Source: Akkermansia sp. N21116 (GTDB lineage: Bacteria > Verrucomicrobiota > Verrucomicrobiia > Verrucomicrobiales > Akkermansiaceae). Taken from it: 64,000 nt of DNA. Positions 33,461-42,268 of the stretch are shown one piece after another. Location of the stretch: assembly GCF_029854705.2 (NCBI RefSeq), contig NZ_CP139035.1, positions 1,798,001 through 1,862,000 of the forward strand, written 5' to 3'. The notes under the pieces were generated by a model. That model saw only the letters and a list, made by a program, of their open reading frames with translations. It was not told the DNA's origin and did no database searches. Both the position numbers and the translations under genes were made by a program. The first letter of the stretch is position 1, and each line of letters starts with the position of its first letter.

Positions 33461-34924
33461 TTAATCGGGCTTGTACGTGATCGTAGAGCGAAGCGGCTTG
33501 GAATCCTGGGCGACGGTCTTTCCTTCGATGTAGTCGATGATGGCCTGCCGGACGGTGATTTTTACTGGTCGTGCCTCCTTTTTGTTTGGAATGCTATAGG
33601 TAGACAGGAGGTAATTTGATACGGCTACCTGGTAGGAACGGGGTGTGTTGTCGGGGGACTTGCCGGAAGGCAGACGAAGGGTGATGGAGGGGGGAGTCTC
33701 ATTGGTGATGTGGTAGGAGAGCCCGGAACAATAGAGGTCGATTCTGGGTGAAAGGGGAAAGCGTTGCCGATCAATGGCAAGTCGGTTGAGGATCATGTCT
33801 CTGATCTCCTCTTCCGTCATGGTACAAAGGAAGATTGTATTATGGAAAGGTTCTGCCGCATAGATGTGGTGGGCGGTGATAGATCCCTTGGGGATTTCAT
33901 TAATGCGAATACCCCGGATGTTATAAAAAGCTATGTCGGCTCCCGTTGCCTCTTTCATAGCATCGCAGGTGAGTTCCGCAAGGTGTGGAGGATCCTGTCT
34001 GGTCGCCGCCGTGGCAATTTCTCGTTGGGTGTTGTTGGCTTGTTTGATGGAGTCGACCAGGGTCTGAAAGTGTTTGTCCTTTGCCGGATAGGTGGCGAGT
34101 TCGGTAAGGCTGTTTGATATTTCTCCCTGAGGGGAGATTGTTGTGACGCCTGCGTACTTCAAATTGCAACCCGTCTGGGTGATGACGACACCGTTTTCAA
34201 TGAGGGGGGCGAGAAGGGCCGTATGCGTGTGCGCTCCGATGATGAGGTCGATTTCCGGAAAATGTCGGGCGATTTCAGTGTCTTTGTTGACTCCCATATG
34301 ACTGACAAGAATAAGAAGATCGACGTTATGATTTTTTTTGAAATTGCGAATCCAGGAGTCGGAAGGCATGTGGAAGGAAGTTCCTCCGAGTTTTTCTCGG
34401 GAACAGCTTTCCGCGTTCGTCAGGCCGATAATACCGATGTTGATCCCTCCCAGTGGAAAGAGGATATAAGGCTGGTACAGATCCCGGAGTGTTCGTCTTC
34501 CTTGCATGTCTGAGCTCAGGAAATGAAGGGACGGGTACTGGTGTGCCGCCTGGCGGCAGATGGCTTCGAATTGGTCGCAGCCGTAGTCGAAAGCATGGTT
34601 GCCGGGGACCATGACGTTGTAGCCCAGTTCTCCCATTAATTGCATGATCGGCCATCCGGGGGAAGGCGCATCGTCAATACAGGGATCTCCCGAAAATTTG
34701 TCGCCGGCATCAATCAGAAGAACGTTTTTATGCTGGTTCCTGATATTCTGGACGAGAGATGCCAGTTGAGGAAAATTGTCGATAGAGGCGTGGATGTCGT
34801 TGGTAGAGACGATTGTAATGGGTTCCCGGGGTTGGGTGGATGCATATCCGGAGGTATGAAGAACGGCGAAGAGGAACGCCAGAAAGAACAGGAACCTGAA
34901 CTTATATAAAAAACGAGAGGACAT
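33461..34924 (-). CDS. Secreted 5'-nucleotidase/metallophosphatase
   Basis: This exported UshA-type enzyme removes phosphate from nucleotides outside the cytoplasm. The 487-residue protein has a signal peptide ending near residue 28 (SGYAS). Its N-terminal metallophosphoesterase domain has the metal-binding blocks STNDIHAS, DAGDKFSGD, PGNHAFDYG, SHMGVNKD and GAHTH. The C-terminal 5'-nucleotidase domain (about residues 315-480) is also present, with the substrate-pocket stretch near NIRGIRINE. Length and order match the family. It is the last gene of a minus-strand operon, 20 bases after aat. Confidence 0.9.
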   Translation of the reverse strand: MSSRFLYKFRFLFFLAFLFAVLHTSGYASTQPREPITIVSTNDIHASIDNFPQLASLVQNIRNQHKNVLLIDAGDKFSGDPCIDDAPSPGWPIMQLMGELGYNVMVPGNHAFDYGCDQFEAICRQAAHQYPSLHFLSSDMQGRRTLRDLYQPYILFPLGGINIGIIGLTNAESCSREKLGGTSFHMPSDSWIRNFKKNHNVDLLILVSHMGVNKDTEIARHFPEIDLIIGAHTHTALLAPLIENGVVITQTGCNLKYAGVTTISPQGEISNSLTELATYPAKDKHFQTLVDSIKQANNTQREIATAATRQDPPHLAELTCDAMKEATGADIAFYNIRGIRINEIPKGSITAHHIYAAEPFHNTIFLCTMTEEEIRDMILNRLAIDRQRFPLSPRIDLYCSGLSYHITNETPPSITLRLPSGKSPDNTPRSYQVAVSNYLLSTYSIPNKKEARPVKITVRQAIIDYIEGKTVAQDSKPLRSTITYKPD

Positions 34925-34943
34925 ATTGGTTTAGGGGGGAAAA

Positions 34944-35537
34944 TTAGATGTTGTTGTCTATAATGGCTGCGTGCAGGAGGCGGAGGTATTTTCTTCTGGG
35001 TATTTCAAGAGTTCCGAAGGTGGCTAGGTGAGGTGTTGTCCACTGGGTGTCGAGCAGGGTAAAATTGTTGGATCTCAGGAAACGGACGAGGGCAACCAGT
35101 GCAATTTTACTGGCATCTGTTTTGCGGTGAAACATGCTTTCCCCGAAAAAGGCCCTGCCGATAGCGACTCCGTAAAGGCCGCCTTGGAGTCCTTCGGCAT
35201 CCCAGCATTCCACGGAGTGGGCGAAGCCGAGTTCGTGGAGTCGGCAGTAGGCTTGGTTGATTCGGGAATCGATCCATTGCTCCTCCGGTGTGTCGGCGCG
35301 GGCGCATGCGGAGATGACGCTGGGGAAGTCGGTGTCCATGCGGATTTCGAAGGTTTTTTTCTTCAAGGTGCGGCGAAGACCGTGCGGGATGTGGAAACGT
35401 TCGTCAAGCGGGATGATTGCCCGGGGATCCGGAGAGAAAAATTCAATGGGAGAAGCCGGCCCGGCAGTCGGGTTGGCCATGGGGAAGTACCCTTCGCAGT
35501 AGGCGGAGAGCAGGGTTTCCGGGGAGAGGGAATCCAT
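34944..35537 (-). CDS. aat: Leucyl/phenylalanyl-tRNA--protein transferase
   Basis: Aat adds Leu or Phe from aminoacyl-tRNA to proteins with N-terminal Lys or Arg, marking them for ClpAP (bacterial N-end rule). The 197-residue protein has the family blocks YCEGYFPMAN, SPDPRAIIPL, ARADTPEEQWID, GFAHSVECW, GLYGVAIGRAFFGESMF and LLDTQWTTPHLATFG. It is slightly shorter than E. coli Aat at the N-terminus. It lies between an unknown gene (33-base gap) and the 5'-nucleotidase gene (20-base gap), all on the minus strand, so the three are probably one operon. ATG 35537 has no clear ribosome binding site. Confidence 0.94.
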   Translation of the reverse strand: MDSLSPETLLSAYCEGYFPMANPTAGPASPIEFFSPDPRAIIPLDERFHIPHGLRRTLKKKTFEIRMDTDFPSVISACARADTPEEQWIDSRINQAYCRLHELGFAHSVECWDAEGLQGGLYGVAIGRAFFGESMFHRKTDASKIALVALVRFLRSNNFTLLDTQWTTPHLATFGTLEIPRRKYLRLLHAAIIDNNI

Positions 35538-35569
35538 GGTGAGCGGAGAAGAGGAAATGGGAAGAAGCT

Positions 35570-36064
35570 TCAGGTCTCGTCCGAAAAATTGAGGTTATCC
35601 TTGATTTCTTCTTCGAGGAAGGCGAGGGCATCGCGGCGGTCCAGCGTGATTTGTTTTCCCCCATCCAGAATTGCCAGCAGGCCGGGGCGGAGAGAAAGAA
35701 GGGCGTGCATCATGGTAAAGACATGACCGAGAGCACAATCGTCTTCCATGGTAAAGATCAGCATCTGGGTATATGAGCCGATGGATTGGAGGGCACGGCG
35801 GTCTTTTTTGAAAGCTTTGCGGGCATCTACGATCTGGACTTCCCACCAGACGTCGAATCCGGATGCTCCTTGTTCGTCAAGGCATTCCCCTTCGATGATA
35901 CCGTCCGGGAGGGTTTCCAGTTTTCCGGATGATTTGAGACGGGCACATGAGTCCATCGTAAACATATCGTCCTGAAGTTCATCCAAAGTAGGAAGTGCTC
36001 CGGGTTCTGTAAAAATCCAGAATTCGGGGAGGTCGTCGGTATCGATATCCGGGTGTGGCTGCAT
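35570..36064 (-). CDS. Conserved-looking acidic cytoplasmic protein, unknown
   Basis: The 164-residue protein has no signal peptide or membrane segment and is strongly acidic. An alpha/beta pattern is suggested by strands such as FWIFTEPG, VWWEVQIV and QMLIFTMED, but no catalytic motif is visible. The C-terminal LDRRDALAFLEEEI is helical. It is the first gene of the minus-strand operon with aat and the 5'-nucleotidase, 33 bases before aat. I do not recognise the family and no role can be given beyond its genetic link. Confidence 0.65.
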   Translation of the reverse strand: MQPHPDIDTDDLPEFWIFTEPGALPTLDELQDDMFTMDSCARLKSSGKLETLPDGIIEGECLDEQGASGFDVWWEVQIVDARKAFKKDRRALQSIGSYTQMLIFTMEDDCALGHVFTMMHALLSLRPGLLAILDGGKQITLDRRDALAFLEEEIKDNLNFSDET

Positions 36065-36156
36065 GTTGCCTTGACGATACCATGAATGGTTTGATTGTCC
36101 ACGGTGTGGAATTGTTTTTTTGATGCATTCCCGGAAAAATATGATAGAAGGAAAGT

Positions 36157-36966
36157 ATGGACAATTATTCTCAGCACGTACTTGATGCTCCTCCTGTTAT
36201 TCTGACGGTGGCGGGGTCCGATTGCTCTGCCGGGGCCGGGTTGCAGGCGGATCTCAAAACGGCGCACACCCTGGGGGTGCATGCGTTGACGGCAGTGACC
36301 TGCGTTGTATCCGAAGTGCCTGGACAGGTGCATGGTATCCAAGAAATGGAGACGAGCATGGTGGCCGACCAGGTGCGTTTGTGTCTGTCTTCTTTTCCGG
36401 TGAAGGCGATCAAGACGGGAATGCTGTATTCCCCCCAGATTGTCAGTGTTCTTGCCGCGGAATTGTATGAATGGAAGTTGCCGCTGGTGGTTGATCCGGT
36501 CATGATTGCTACGGCAGGTAGCCCGCTAATGATGCAGGAGGCCATCGAAGTGTATGAAGCGGAGTTGATGCCTTTGGCGACGCTTTTAACTCCCAATCTT
36601 GATGAGGCGGCGGCCTTGCTGGGGTCTTCTCCCATTACCGAGCCTGACCAGCTCAAGGATGCCGCCAGTGAGATGGCATACCGTTACAAATGCGCCATTT
36701 TGTTGAAGGGCGGTCATTTGGAAGGAGAATGTATCGACGTTCTTGTTGGCCAAGACAGCCGTGTTTACGAATGGAAGCATCCCAGGATTTCGGATGTAAG
36801 TACGCACGGTACGGGATGTACTCTTTCAGCTGCGATTACGGCATCCCTGGCCAAAGGCATGCCTCTTCCTATGGCGGTGGAAACGGGGCTTGATTTCGTG
36901 TACAATGCGATCGCCGACTATTACCGCTGGATGTTGCCGCGCCAGGTTGATGCCCTGAAGGTTTGA
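36157..36966 (+). CDS. thiD: Hydroxymethylpyrimidine/phosphomethylpyrimidine kinase
   Basis: ThiD phosphorylates HMP and HMP-phosphate for thiamine synthesis. The 269-residue ribokinase-type protein has the substrate-binding GSDCSAGAGLQADLKT block at about residues 20-35, DPVMIATAG near 112, LLTPNLDEAAAL near 143, LLKGGH near 185 and the anion-hole motif THGTGCTLSAAI near 213. The ATG has a ribosome binding site AGAAGGA at good spacing. No other thiamine gene and no TPP riboswitch were seen in the 92-base upstream gap, so it may act in salvage. Confidence 0.93.
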   Translation: MDNYSQHVLDAPPVILTVAGSDCSAGAGLQADLKTAHTLGVHALTAVTCVVSEVPGQVHGIQEMETSMVADQVRLCLSSFPVKAIKTGMLYSPQIVSVLAAELYEWKLPLVVDPVMIATAGSPLMMQEAIEVYEAELMPLATLLTPNLDEAAALLGSSPITEPDQLKDAASEMAYRYKCAILLKGGHLEGECIDVLVGQDSRVYEWKHPRISDVSTHGTGCTLSAAITASLAKGMPLPMAVETGLDFVYNAIADYYRWMLPRQVDALKV

Positions 36967-37016
36967 CAACGTTGCCTTGGGTAGGTCTTGTTCAATCCTA
37001 TGAGAATTATCTAAAG

Positions 37017-37056
37017 AAAATCCCCCTTCGGTCTGAAACAGAGCGAAGGGAGATTT
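37017..37056 (-). terminator. Terminator for the tRNA-Lys genes
   Basis: AAATCCCCCTTCG at 37018-37030 pairs with CGAAGGGAGATTT at 37044-37056, with one or two mismatched or wobble pairs. Read on the minus strand it ends in TTTTCTTT, so it mainly serves the minus-strand tRNA genes. It could also stop thiD transcripts. Confidence 0.7.
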
Positions 37057-37064
37057 GAGAAATC

Positions 37065-37140
37065 TGGTACCCCCTCACGGGTTCGAACCGTGGACAAACT
37101 GATTAAGAGTCAGCTGCTCTACCAACTGAGCTAAGGAGGC
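37065..37140 (-). tRNA. tRNA-Lys(CTT), copy 1
   Basis: The 76-nt gene has acceptor GCCTCCT/AGGGGGT, D-arm TAGCTCAGTTGG, anticodon stem CTGA/TCAG with loop CTCTTAA (anticodon CTT), T-loop GGTTCGAACCC and an encoded CCA. It reads AAG. It is identical to the next copy. Confidence 0.95.
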
Positions 37141-37163
37141 GTTGATGGTTACGGATCGGCGGA

Positions 37164-37239
37164 TGGTACCCCCTCACGGGTTCGAACCGTGGACAAACTG
37201 ATTAAGAGTCAGCTGCTCTACCAACTGAGCTAAGGAGGC
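37164..37239 (-). tRNA. tRNA-Lys(CTT), copy 2
   Basis: This is a second 76-nt gene with the same sequence as the one at 37065-37140, separated from it by 23 bases. It has an encoded CCA and anticodon CTT. The pair is most simply a tandem duplication. Confidence 0.95.
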
Positions 37240-37275
37240 ATGTATCCGCCGGTCTCACGACCGGGTTGCACTTCA

Positions 37276-37350
37276 TGGAGCCACTGGTCAGGATTGAACT
37301 GACGACCCACGCATTACGAATGCGTTGCTCTACCGCTGAGCTACAGTGGC
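37276..37350 (-). tRNA. tRNA-Thr(CGT)
   Basis: The 75-nt cloverleaf has acceptor GCCACTG/CAGTGGC, D-arm TAGCTCAG, anticodon stem CGCAT/ATGCG with loop TCGTAA-type (anticodon CGT), T-loop AGTTCAATCCT and an encoded CCA. It reads ACG. It lies upstream of both tRNA-Lys genes on the minus strand and may be co-transcribed with them. Confidence 0.95.
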
Positions 37351-37532
37351 GTCTGGCGTGAAGCGTGGCAGGAATTAACCACAGCACCCCAACCGATGCA
37401 AGACTTTTTTTTGCTGGCATTGTAAAAAAATTGATCGACAAGATTGTGAAAATGGGCAAAATAACCTACTGCCCTAAAAAGATGAGTTACTTAAGTATGC
37501 AGGCCGGAAGGAATGTGTGATTTGTATGTTTT

Positions 37533-38126
37533 TTGGGTGTGACATTAGATTTGCTGGACAGGGCGGGGGATGTTAGTGTTTATGTCGATAATTACGAACG
37601 ACCCCTTTACTACTTACTCGACAAACAGATGAAGGCTTATTACATTTTCCAGCAGGCAGACGAAGCAACGATTAGTGACATTCTGGATTGGATGCGCAAT
37701 CGGGAACGCGCCATTTACCGCGCTGCCGTGCGTGAACTGGGTGCCCTGAAGAAGTTGCGCCCCCAGTATATTCAGCAAAAGCCTCTTCAGGAGCAGTTCC
37801 TTTTCTTGAAAAAAATGCTTTCCTGGAAGCCCAGCGAGGAAATTGGCGACCACCTTCTTCAGGTGTGGCTGCTTCGCAAGCATGAATCCATGCTTGTAGA
37901 TTTCTTGAACACTCTTGGCATTGAGCACAACGGTCATGGTGTCGTGGATGTCTTGCCGGATACGTTGGATCAGGAGAAACTTCAAAAGGCGGTGGATCAG
38001 TTGTTTGAAAAATACCCTGCCGGGGTTGCTTCAGTGTATCTTCAGATGTTCCAGTTGCAGACGGAGGAAGGTTGGGACGAATTGGCTGATGTTCTGGCGA
38101 ACGATCCCCGCGTGACCATTCGCTGA
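37533..38126 (+). CDS. Helical cytoplasmic protein of unknown function
   Basis: The 197-residue protein has no signal or membrane segment. It is mostly helical with Leu, Gln and charged residues, beginning with a short beta-like stretch (VSVYVDNYERPLYYLLDKQ). No known motif is seen. The frame has no ATG near the start: TTG 37533, GTG 37539 and TTG 37551 are the candidates, with a stop at 37518. No good ribosome binding site helps choose, so the N-terminus is uncertain. It is preceded by the tRNA cluster on the other strand and followed by a strong terminator, so it is a single-gene unit. Function unknown. Confidence 0.65.
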   Translation: MGVTLDLLDRAGDVSVYVDNYERPLYYLLDKQMKAYYIFQQADEATISDILDWMRNRERAIYRAAVRELGALKKLRPQYIQQKPLQEQFLFLKKMLSWKPSEEIGDHLLQVWLLRKHESMLVDFLNTLGIEHNGHGVVDVLPDTLDQEKLQKAVDQLFEKYPAGVASVYLQMFQLQTEEGWDELADVLANDPRVTIR

Positions 38127-38160
38127 TTGTTTTCCTTCTTGCAAGTAATCATTGATTTAT

Positions 38161-38198
38161 GGAGCCGTTTTGCCGTGTGCGAAACGGCTCCTGTTTTT
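38161..38198 (+). terminator. Rho-independent terminator
   Basis: GGAGCCGTTTTGC at 38161-38173 pairs with GCGAAACGGCTCC at 38179-38191 (one G-T pair), followed by TGTTTTT. Confidence 0.85.
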
Positions 38199-38367
38199 AT
38201 TGGCGGAGGCGAATAGAAGGGGAACCGGGGGGCACGTATGCTTCCCTTTGTGAAATTTCAGTATTGTTCTTGCGGAAGACGAGTGAATGGCGTATGTTTT
38301 CAACGCCCTGGCGGAGGGCGGGGGTCGCTTTCCGCAAACGGGCGAATACCACCAAGCACTAAGACTT

Positions 38368-39534
38368 ATGGATATGATTTCCCCCCGCATTGCCAGCCTC
38401 ACTCCTTCTCTGACTTTGAAGGTGACCAACCGTGCCAAAGCCATGAAGGCTGCGGGAGAAGAGGTTTATGGACTGGCAGGTGGCGAACCCGAAATGGACA
38501 CGCCTGAATTTATTAAGCAGGCTGCCATTGATGCCCTGAACAACGGCCAGACCAAGTATACTCCTTCGTCGGGCCTCCTCGCTCTTCGCGAAGCCATTTC
38601 CGAAAAACTCCAGAAGGAGAACGGTCTGACATACGAGCCCACGCAGATTGTTGTCAGCTGCGGAGCCAAGCATGCTTGTTTCAACGCAATTAACGCTCTG
38701 GTAAGCGAAGGAGATGAAGTGATCATTCCCGCTCCCTACTGGGTGAGTTATCCGGAAATGGTGCGCATGGTCGGCGGCATCCCCGTGATTGTTGAAACGA
38801 CGCCGGAAACCGGATGGAAGATGACGGTCGAACAGTTCGAAGAAGCGATGACTCCCCGTACCAAGATGGTGATCGTCAACACGCCGACCAATCCGACGGG
38901 GGCCGTCTATACTGAGGAAGAGCTTAAGGCTATTGGCGAACTTGCCGCCAGCGAAGACATCCTCATTCTTTCCGACGAAATTTACGAGCACCTCGTGTAC
39001 GGAGATGCCAAGCATGTCAGCATTGCTTCCCTTAGTCCGGAAATCTATGACTTGACGGTAACGGTCAACGGATTTTCCAAGGGATATTCCATGACCGGTT
39101 GGCGGCTTGGCTACACGGCGGCTCCCAAGGAAATTTCCAAGGCGATTCAAACGATTCAGGATCACACGACATCCAATGCCTGTACATTCGCCCAGTACGG
39201 CGGTATTGCTGCCTTGAAGGGCGATCAGAGTTTCATCTCCGACATGCGGGACGAATATGATATGCGCCGCCAGTATGTTTATGAACGCCTGAAGGCCATT
39301 CCGAACATCAGCGTCGTGGAACCTCAGGGGGCATTCTACTTCCTCGTTGATACGAGCAAGATCGGTTTGACCTCCCTGAATCTGTGCGACAAACTTCTGG
39401 AACGCTACAAAGTGGCTGCCATACCGGGTGTTGCCTTCGGTAATGACAAGAGCCTCCGCATTAGCTATTGCACCACGCTGGACATTCTCAAAGAAGGTCT
39501 TGACCGCTTTGAAGAATTCTGCAGGGCGCACTAA
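38368..39534 (+). CDS. Class I PLP-dependent aminotransferase (aspartate aminotransferase type)
   Basis: The 388-residue protein belongs to the Ib aspartate aminotransferase group. It has AGGEPEMDTPEFI near the start, TPSSGLLALREAI, the PLP-contacting NTPTNPTG block near 170-177 and LSDEIYEHLVYG. The cofactor lysine is in NGFSKGYSMTGWRLGY and the C-terminal carboxylate-binding Arg is in SLRISYC. It probably exchanges amino groups between aspartate or similar acids and 2-oxoglutarate. The frame is open upstream to 38287 but the family N-terminus begins at ATG 38368; ATG 38374 is two codons later. A strong terminator follows. The exact substrate is not fixed by sequence. Confidence 0.9.
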   Translation: MDMISPRIASLTPSLTLKVTNRAKAMKAAGEEVYGLAGGEPEMDTPEFIKQAAIDALNNGQTKYTPSSGLLALREAISEKLQKENGLTYEPTQIVVSCGAKHACFNAINALVSEGDEVIIPAPYWVSYPEMVRMVGGIPVIVETTPETGWKMTVEQFEEAMTPRTKMVIVNTPTNPTGAVYTEEELKAIGELAASEDILILSDEIYEHLVYGDAKHVSIASLSPEIYDLTVTVNGFSKGYSMTGWRLGYTAAPKEISKAIQTIQDHTTSNACTFAQYGGIAALKGDQSFISDMRDEYDMRRQYVYERLKAIPNISVVEPQGAFYFLVDTSKIGLTSLNLCDKLLERYKVAAIPGVAFGNDKSLRISYCTTLDILKEGLDRFEEFCRAH

Positions 39535-39555
39535 GGTTGCCGGATATGATTTTCC

Positions 39556-39591
39556 AAGAGCCTTTCCCGTGGGGGGAGGGCTCTTTTTTAT
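39556..39591 (+). terminator. Rho-independent terminator of the aminotransferase gene
   Basis: GAGCCTTTCCC at 39558-39568 pairs with GGGAGGGCTC ending at 39583 (one G-T pair), followed by TTTTTTA. Confidence 0.85.
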
Positions 39592-39750
39592 TTTTAAAAA
39601 TATTTGATTTTCTCTTGAATCGGCAATATCTCGTTTTTGTCGATGAAGCCCTTTGACCGGACTCAGTAATATTTTTGTGTTGTGTCATCTTCGCAGACAA
39701 GACGCGGAAAGTGTGGTAACTATGTGTTATCCCCGTACCCCATCAACATT

Positions 39751-40821
39751 ATGAGAAAGAAATTATATATCCCCGGACCTACCGAAGTGGCCGAAGATGT
39801 GCTGGCTAGCCTTGCCGGCCCTATGATTGGACATCGTTCCAAAGCGGCTTCCGAGCTGCAGAGGGGTATTTCCGACAAACTTCGCAAGGTTTTTCTGACA
39901 GAGAATGAGATTCTTCTTTCCACTTCCTCTGGTAGCGGATTGATGGAAGGCGCCGTCCGTTCCTGCACGGCGAAAAAAGCGGCTGTTTTTTCAGTGGGGG
40001 CGTTTGGAGACCGCTGGTACAAGATGGCTGTAGCCAATGGCGTACCGGCCGATATTTTCAAGAGCGAACTTGGCCGGGCCACGACTCCCGAGATGGTAGA
40101 CAAAGCTTTGGCGACCGGCCAATACGATACGATCTGCGTGACGCACAATGAAACGGCTACCGGTATCATGAACCCGGTGGAAGAAATCGCGGAAGTTATG
40201 AAGAAGTATCCCGATGTGGTCTGGTGTGTCGATGCGGTGAGTTCTGCTGCCGGAACCCGGATTGATACCGACAAACTTGGTATCGACATTCTGATTACGT
40301 CCACGCAAAAGGCTTTGGCTTTGCCTCCCGGCATGGCGGCTTGCACTCTTTCCTCCAAGGCGTATGAACGGACGGCACAGGTGCCGTGCCGCGGCTTGTA
40401 TTTCGATCTTCGTGAACTCTACGATTTTATCCAGAAGAAGGATTACCAGTACCCGTCCACTCCGAGTCTTCCTTTGATGTATGCGATGAATTACCAGTTG
40501 GAACGCATCATGAAAGAAGGTGTGGAAAACCGCTGGGCTCGTCATATGGCTATGGCTGATTTTACCCGTTCCTGGGCTGACGAGTACTTTTCCGTGTTCC
40601 CGGACCGCCGTTATCTTTCCAATACATTGACGGTGATTACCAATACGCGCGATATCAATGTAGGTGACCTGAACAAGGCTCTCGGAGAACGCGGCCTGCA
40701 AATCGGCAACGGGTATGGTGCTTTGAAGGACAAGACGTTCCGTATTGCTCACATGGGTGAACTGACTATGGATGACATGAAGGAAGTGACGTCTGCCATT
40801 GCGGACATTCTGCATCTGTAA
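39751..40821 (+). CDS. Class V PLP-dependent aminotransferase (alanine-glyoxylate / serine type)
   Basis: The 356-residue protein starts at ATG 39751 with MRKKLYIPGPTEV, the typical opening of the group. It has GSGLMEGAVRSC, THNETATGIMNPV, CVDAVSSAAG and the PLP lysine in TSTQKALALPPGMA. The family includes alanine-glyoxylate, serine-pyruvate and some phosphoserine transaminases. The next gene, 30 bases on, is a DUF1015 protein. In several Bacteroidota DUF1015 stands beside serC and serA (recalled), so a role in serine metabolism is a reasonable inference. The open frame extends upstream to 39682 without family support. Confidence 0.85.
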   Translation: MRKKLYIPGPTEVAEDVLASLAGPMIGHRSKAASELQRGISDKLRKVFLTENEILLSTSSGSGLMEGAVRSCTAKKAAVFSVGAFGDRWYKMAVANGVPADIFKSELGRATTPEMVDKALATGQYDTICVTHNETATGIMNPVEEIAEVMKKYPDVVWCVDAVSSAAGTRIDTDKLGIDILITSTQKALALPPGMAACTLSSKAYERTAQVPCRGLYFDLRELYDFIQKKDYQYPSTPSLPLMYAMNYQLERIMKEGVENRWARHMAMADFTRSWADEYFSVFPDRRYLSNTLTVITNTRDINVGDLNKALGERGLQIGNGYGALKDKTFRIAHMGELTMDDMKEVTSAIADILHL

Positions 40822-40851
40822 TTCCGGGCAAAGCCTTTCATTTATTTGCGT

Positions 40852-42105
40852 ATGGCTACGATACGTCCCTTTGCCGCGTTGCGGCCTCCGACAGATATGG
40901 CGGAGCAGGTGTCCTGCCTGCCCTACGATGTAATGAATCATCGTGAGGCTGTTGCCATGGCGGCCGGGAGGCCGACGTCGTTTTTGCATGTCTGCCGCCC
41001 GGATGTGGATCTGGCAGACGAGTCCCTGATCCATGCTCCGGAAGCCTATGCCTTGGGACGCGATCATTTGCAGCGTTTTGTACGGGAAGGTATTTTGGTC
41101 CGCGATGCCAAGCCCTGTTTTTATATCTACCGCCAGATCATGAACGGGCGGGTGCAGACAGGTATTGTCGGTTGTGCCTCCGTGGACGAATATTTGTCCG
41201 GAACGATCAAAAAGCATGAATTGACCCGCCACGAGAAGGAATTGGATCGCATTTGCCATTTCGATGCCTGTTCGGCCCAGACGGAACCCGTTTTTCTTGC
41301 TTACCGAAAACATGAGGGGATTTCCGCTTCCGTGCGGGAATGGATCAAATTCCACAAACCGGATTACCAGTTTACTTCCGGAGACGGGGTTACGCATATT
41401 CTGTGGCCCGTCGATGATGATGCGGTGATCGAAGCGATCCGGCGGGGATTTGAAGAAGTCGGTGAACTCTATATTGCCGATGGTCACCACCGGACGGCTT
41501 CCAGTGCGGCGGTTTCCGCCAAGAGGCGGCAGAGTCATCCTGACTATTCGGGGCAGGAGGAGTTCAATTACCTGATGGCGGTGGTGTTCTGCGACGAAGA
41601 CCTCTTCATCATGGATTACAACCGTGTGGTCAAAGATCTTGCCGGTCTGGACAAGGAGGCTTTTCTTGAACGTCTCTCCGATGTGGCCGATGTTCGCCTC
41701 GAGGAATCGCCCTCCGGATATGCTCCGTCGTCCAAGCACGAATTCGGCATGTACCTGGACGGTTCCTGGTATTCTCTGAAGATCAAACCGGAACTGGTAG
41801 ACGAAAGCGATCCTATCGAGAGCCTGGACTGTGCCATCCTGCAACAGCTGGTATTGCGGCCTATCCTCGGTATTGACGACCCTCGCACGGATGAACGCAT
41901 CGATTTTATCGGCGGTATCCGTGGGTTGGAGGAATTGGAACGCCGTTGCCAGTCTGGGGAAATGCGTGTAGCTTTTTCTTTGTATCCGGTGACGATGGAG
42001 GATCTGTTCCGCGTGGCGGATTCCGGCATGATCATGCCTCCGAAATCGACGTGGTTCGAGCCGAAGCTGCGCAGCGGCCTGTTTGTTCACGAGTTCGAAG
42101 ACTGA
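40852..42105 (+). CDS. DUF1015 family protein
   Basis: The 417-residue protein matches DUF1015: it begins ATIRPFAALRPP, then has SCLPYDVMN, KHELTRHEKELDR, a DGHHRTASS block near residue 212, a MAVVFCDEDLFIMDYNR segment and a C-terminal IDFIGG. The DGHHR motif looks catalytic or metal-binding, but the reaction is not established. It follows the class V aminotransferase gene by 30 bases and is probably co-transcribed with it. Such linkage to serine-type aminotransferases recurs, which suggests work on a related metabolite. The start is ATG 40852 rather than the TTG at 40846. Confidence 0.85.
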   Translation: MATIRPFAALRPPTDMAEQVSCLPYDVMNHREAVAMAAGRPTSFLHVCRPDVDLADESLIHAPEAYALGRDHLQRFVREGILVRDAKPCFYIYRQIMNGRVQTGIVGCASVDEYLSGTIKKHELTRHEKELDRICHFDACSAQTEPVFLAYRKHEGISASVREWIKFHKPDYQFTSGDGVTHILWPVDDDAVIEAIRRGFEEVGELYIADGHHRTASSAAVSAKRRQSHPDYSGQEEFNYLMAVVFCDEDLFIMDYNRVVKDLAGLDKEAFLERLSDVADVRLEESPSGYAPSSKHEFGMYLDGSWYSLKIKPELVDESDPIESLDCAILQQLVLRPILGIDDPRTDERIDFIGGIRGLEELERRCQSGEMRVAFSLYPVTMEDLFRVADSGMIMPPKSTWFEPKLRSGLFVHEFED

Positions 42106-42147
42106 ACGCTTCTTTTTCCTGAAAGAAGATTGTCCGTTTTTTGAGAT

Positions 42148-42192
42148 GCCGGACGGAGGACTGGAGTTCTGCCGTCCGGCTCTTGTTTTTTT
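42148..42192 (+). terminator. Rho-independent terminator after the DUF1015 gene
   Basis: GCCGGACGG at 42148-42156 pairs with CCGTCCGGC at 42172-42180, with a further inner pairing, followed by TCTTGTTTTTTT. Confidence 0.85.
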
Positions 42193-42268
42193 GAAGAGGA
42201 TGCATCCTCACGTCATCCGGGATTTTGGGCTTTTTTCCCTGAACGGGATCGGGTAGGTTCCTCCGCGT

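Noticed and set aside
36065-36156. TPP riboswitch before thiD
   Set aside because: The 92-base gap lacks the conserved CUGAGA and the other thi-box segments.
37065-37239. Direct repeats of 76 bases that could suggest a repeat array
   Set aside because: The two units fold as complete tRNA-Lys genes, there are only two, and no CRISPR spacer pattern or cas gene is present.
39991-42090. Long minus-strand open frame opposite the class V aminotransferase and DUF1015 genes
   Set aside because: Its composition is typical of an antisense shadow and the two plus-strand genes have full family motifs.
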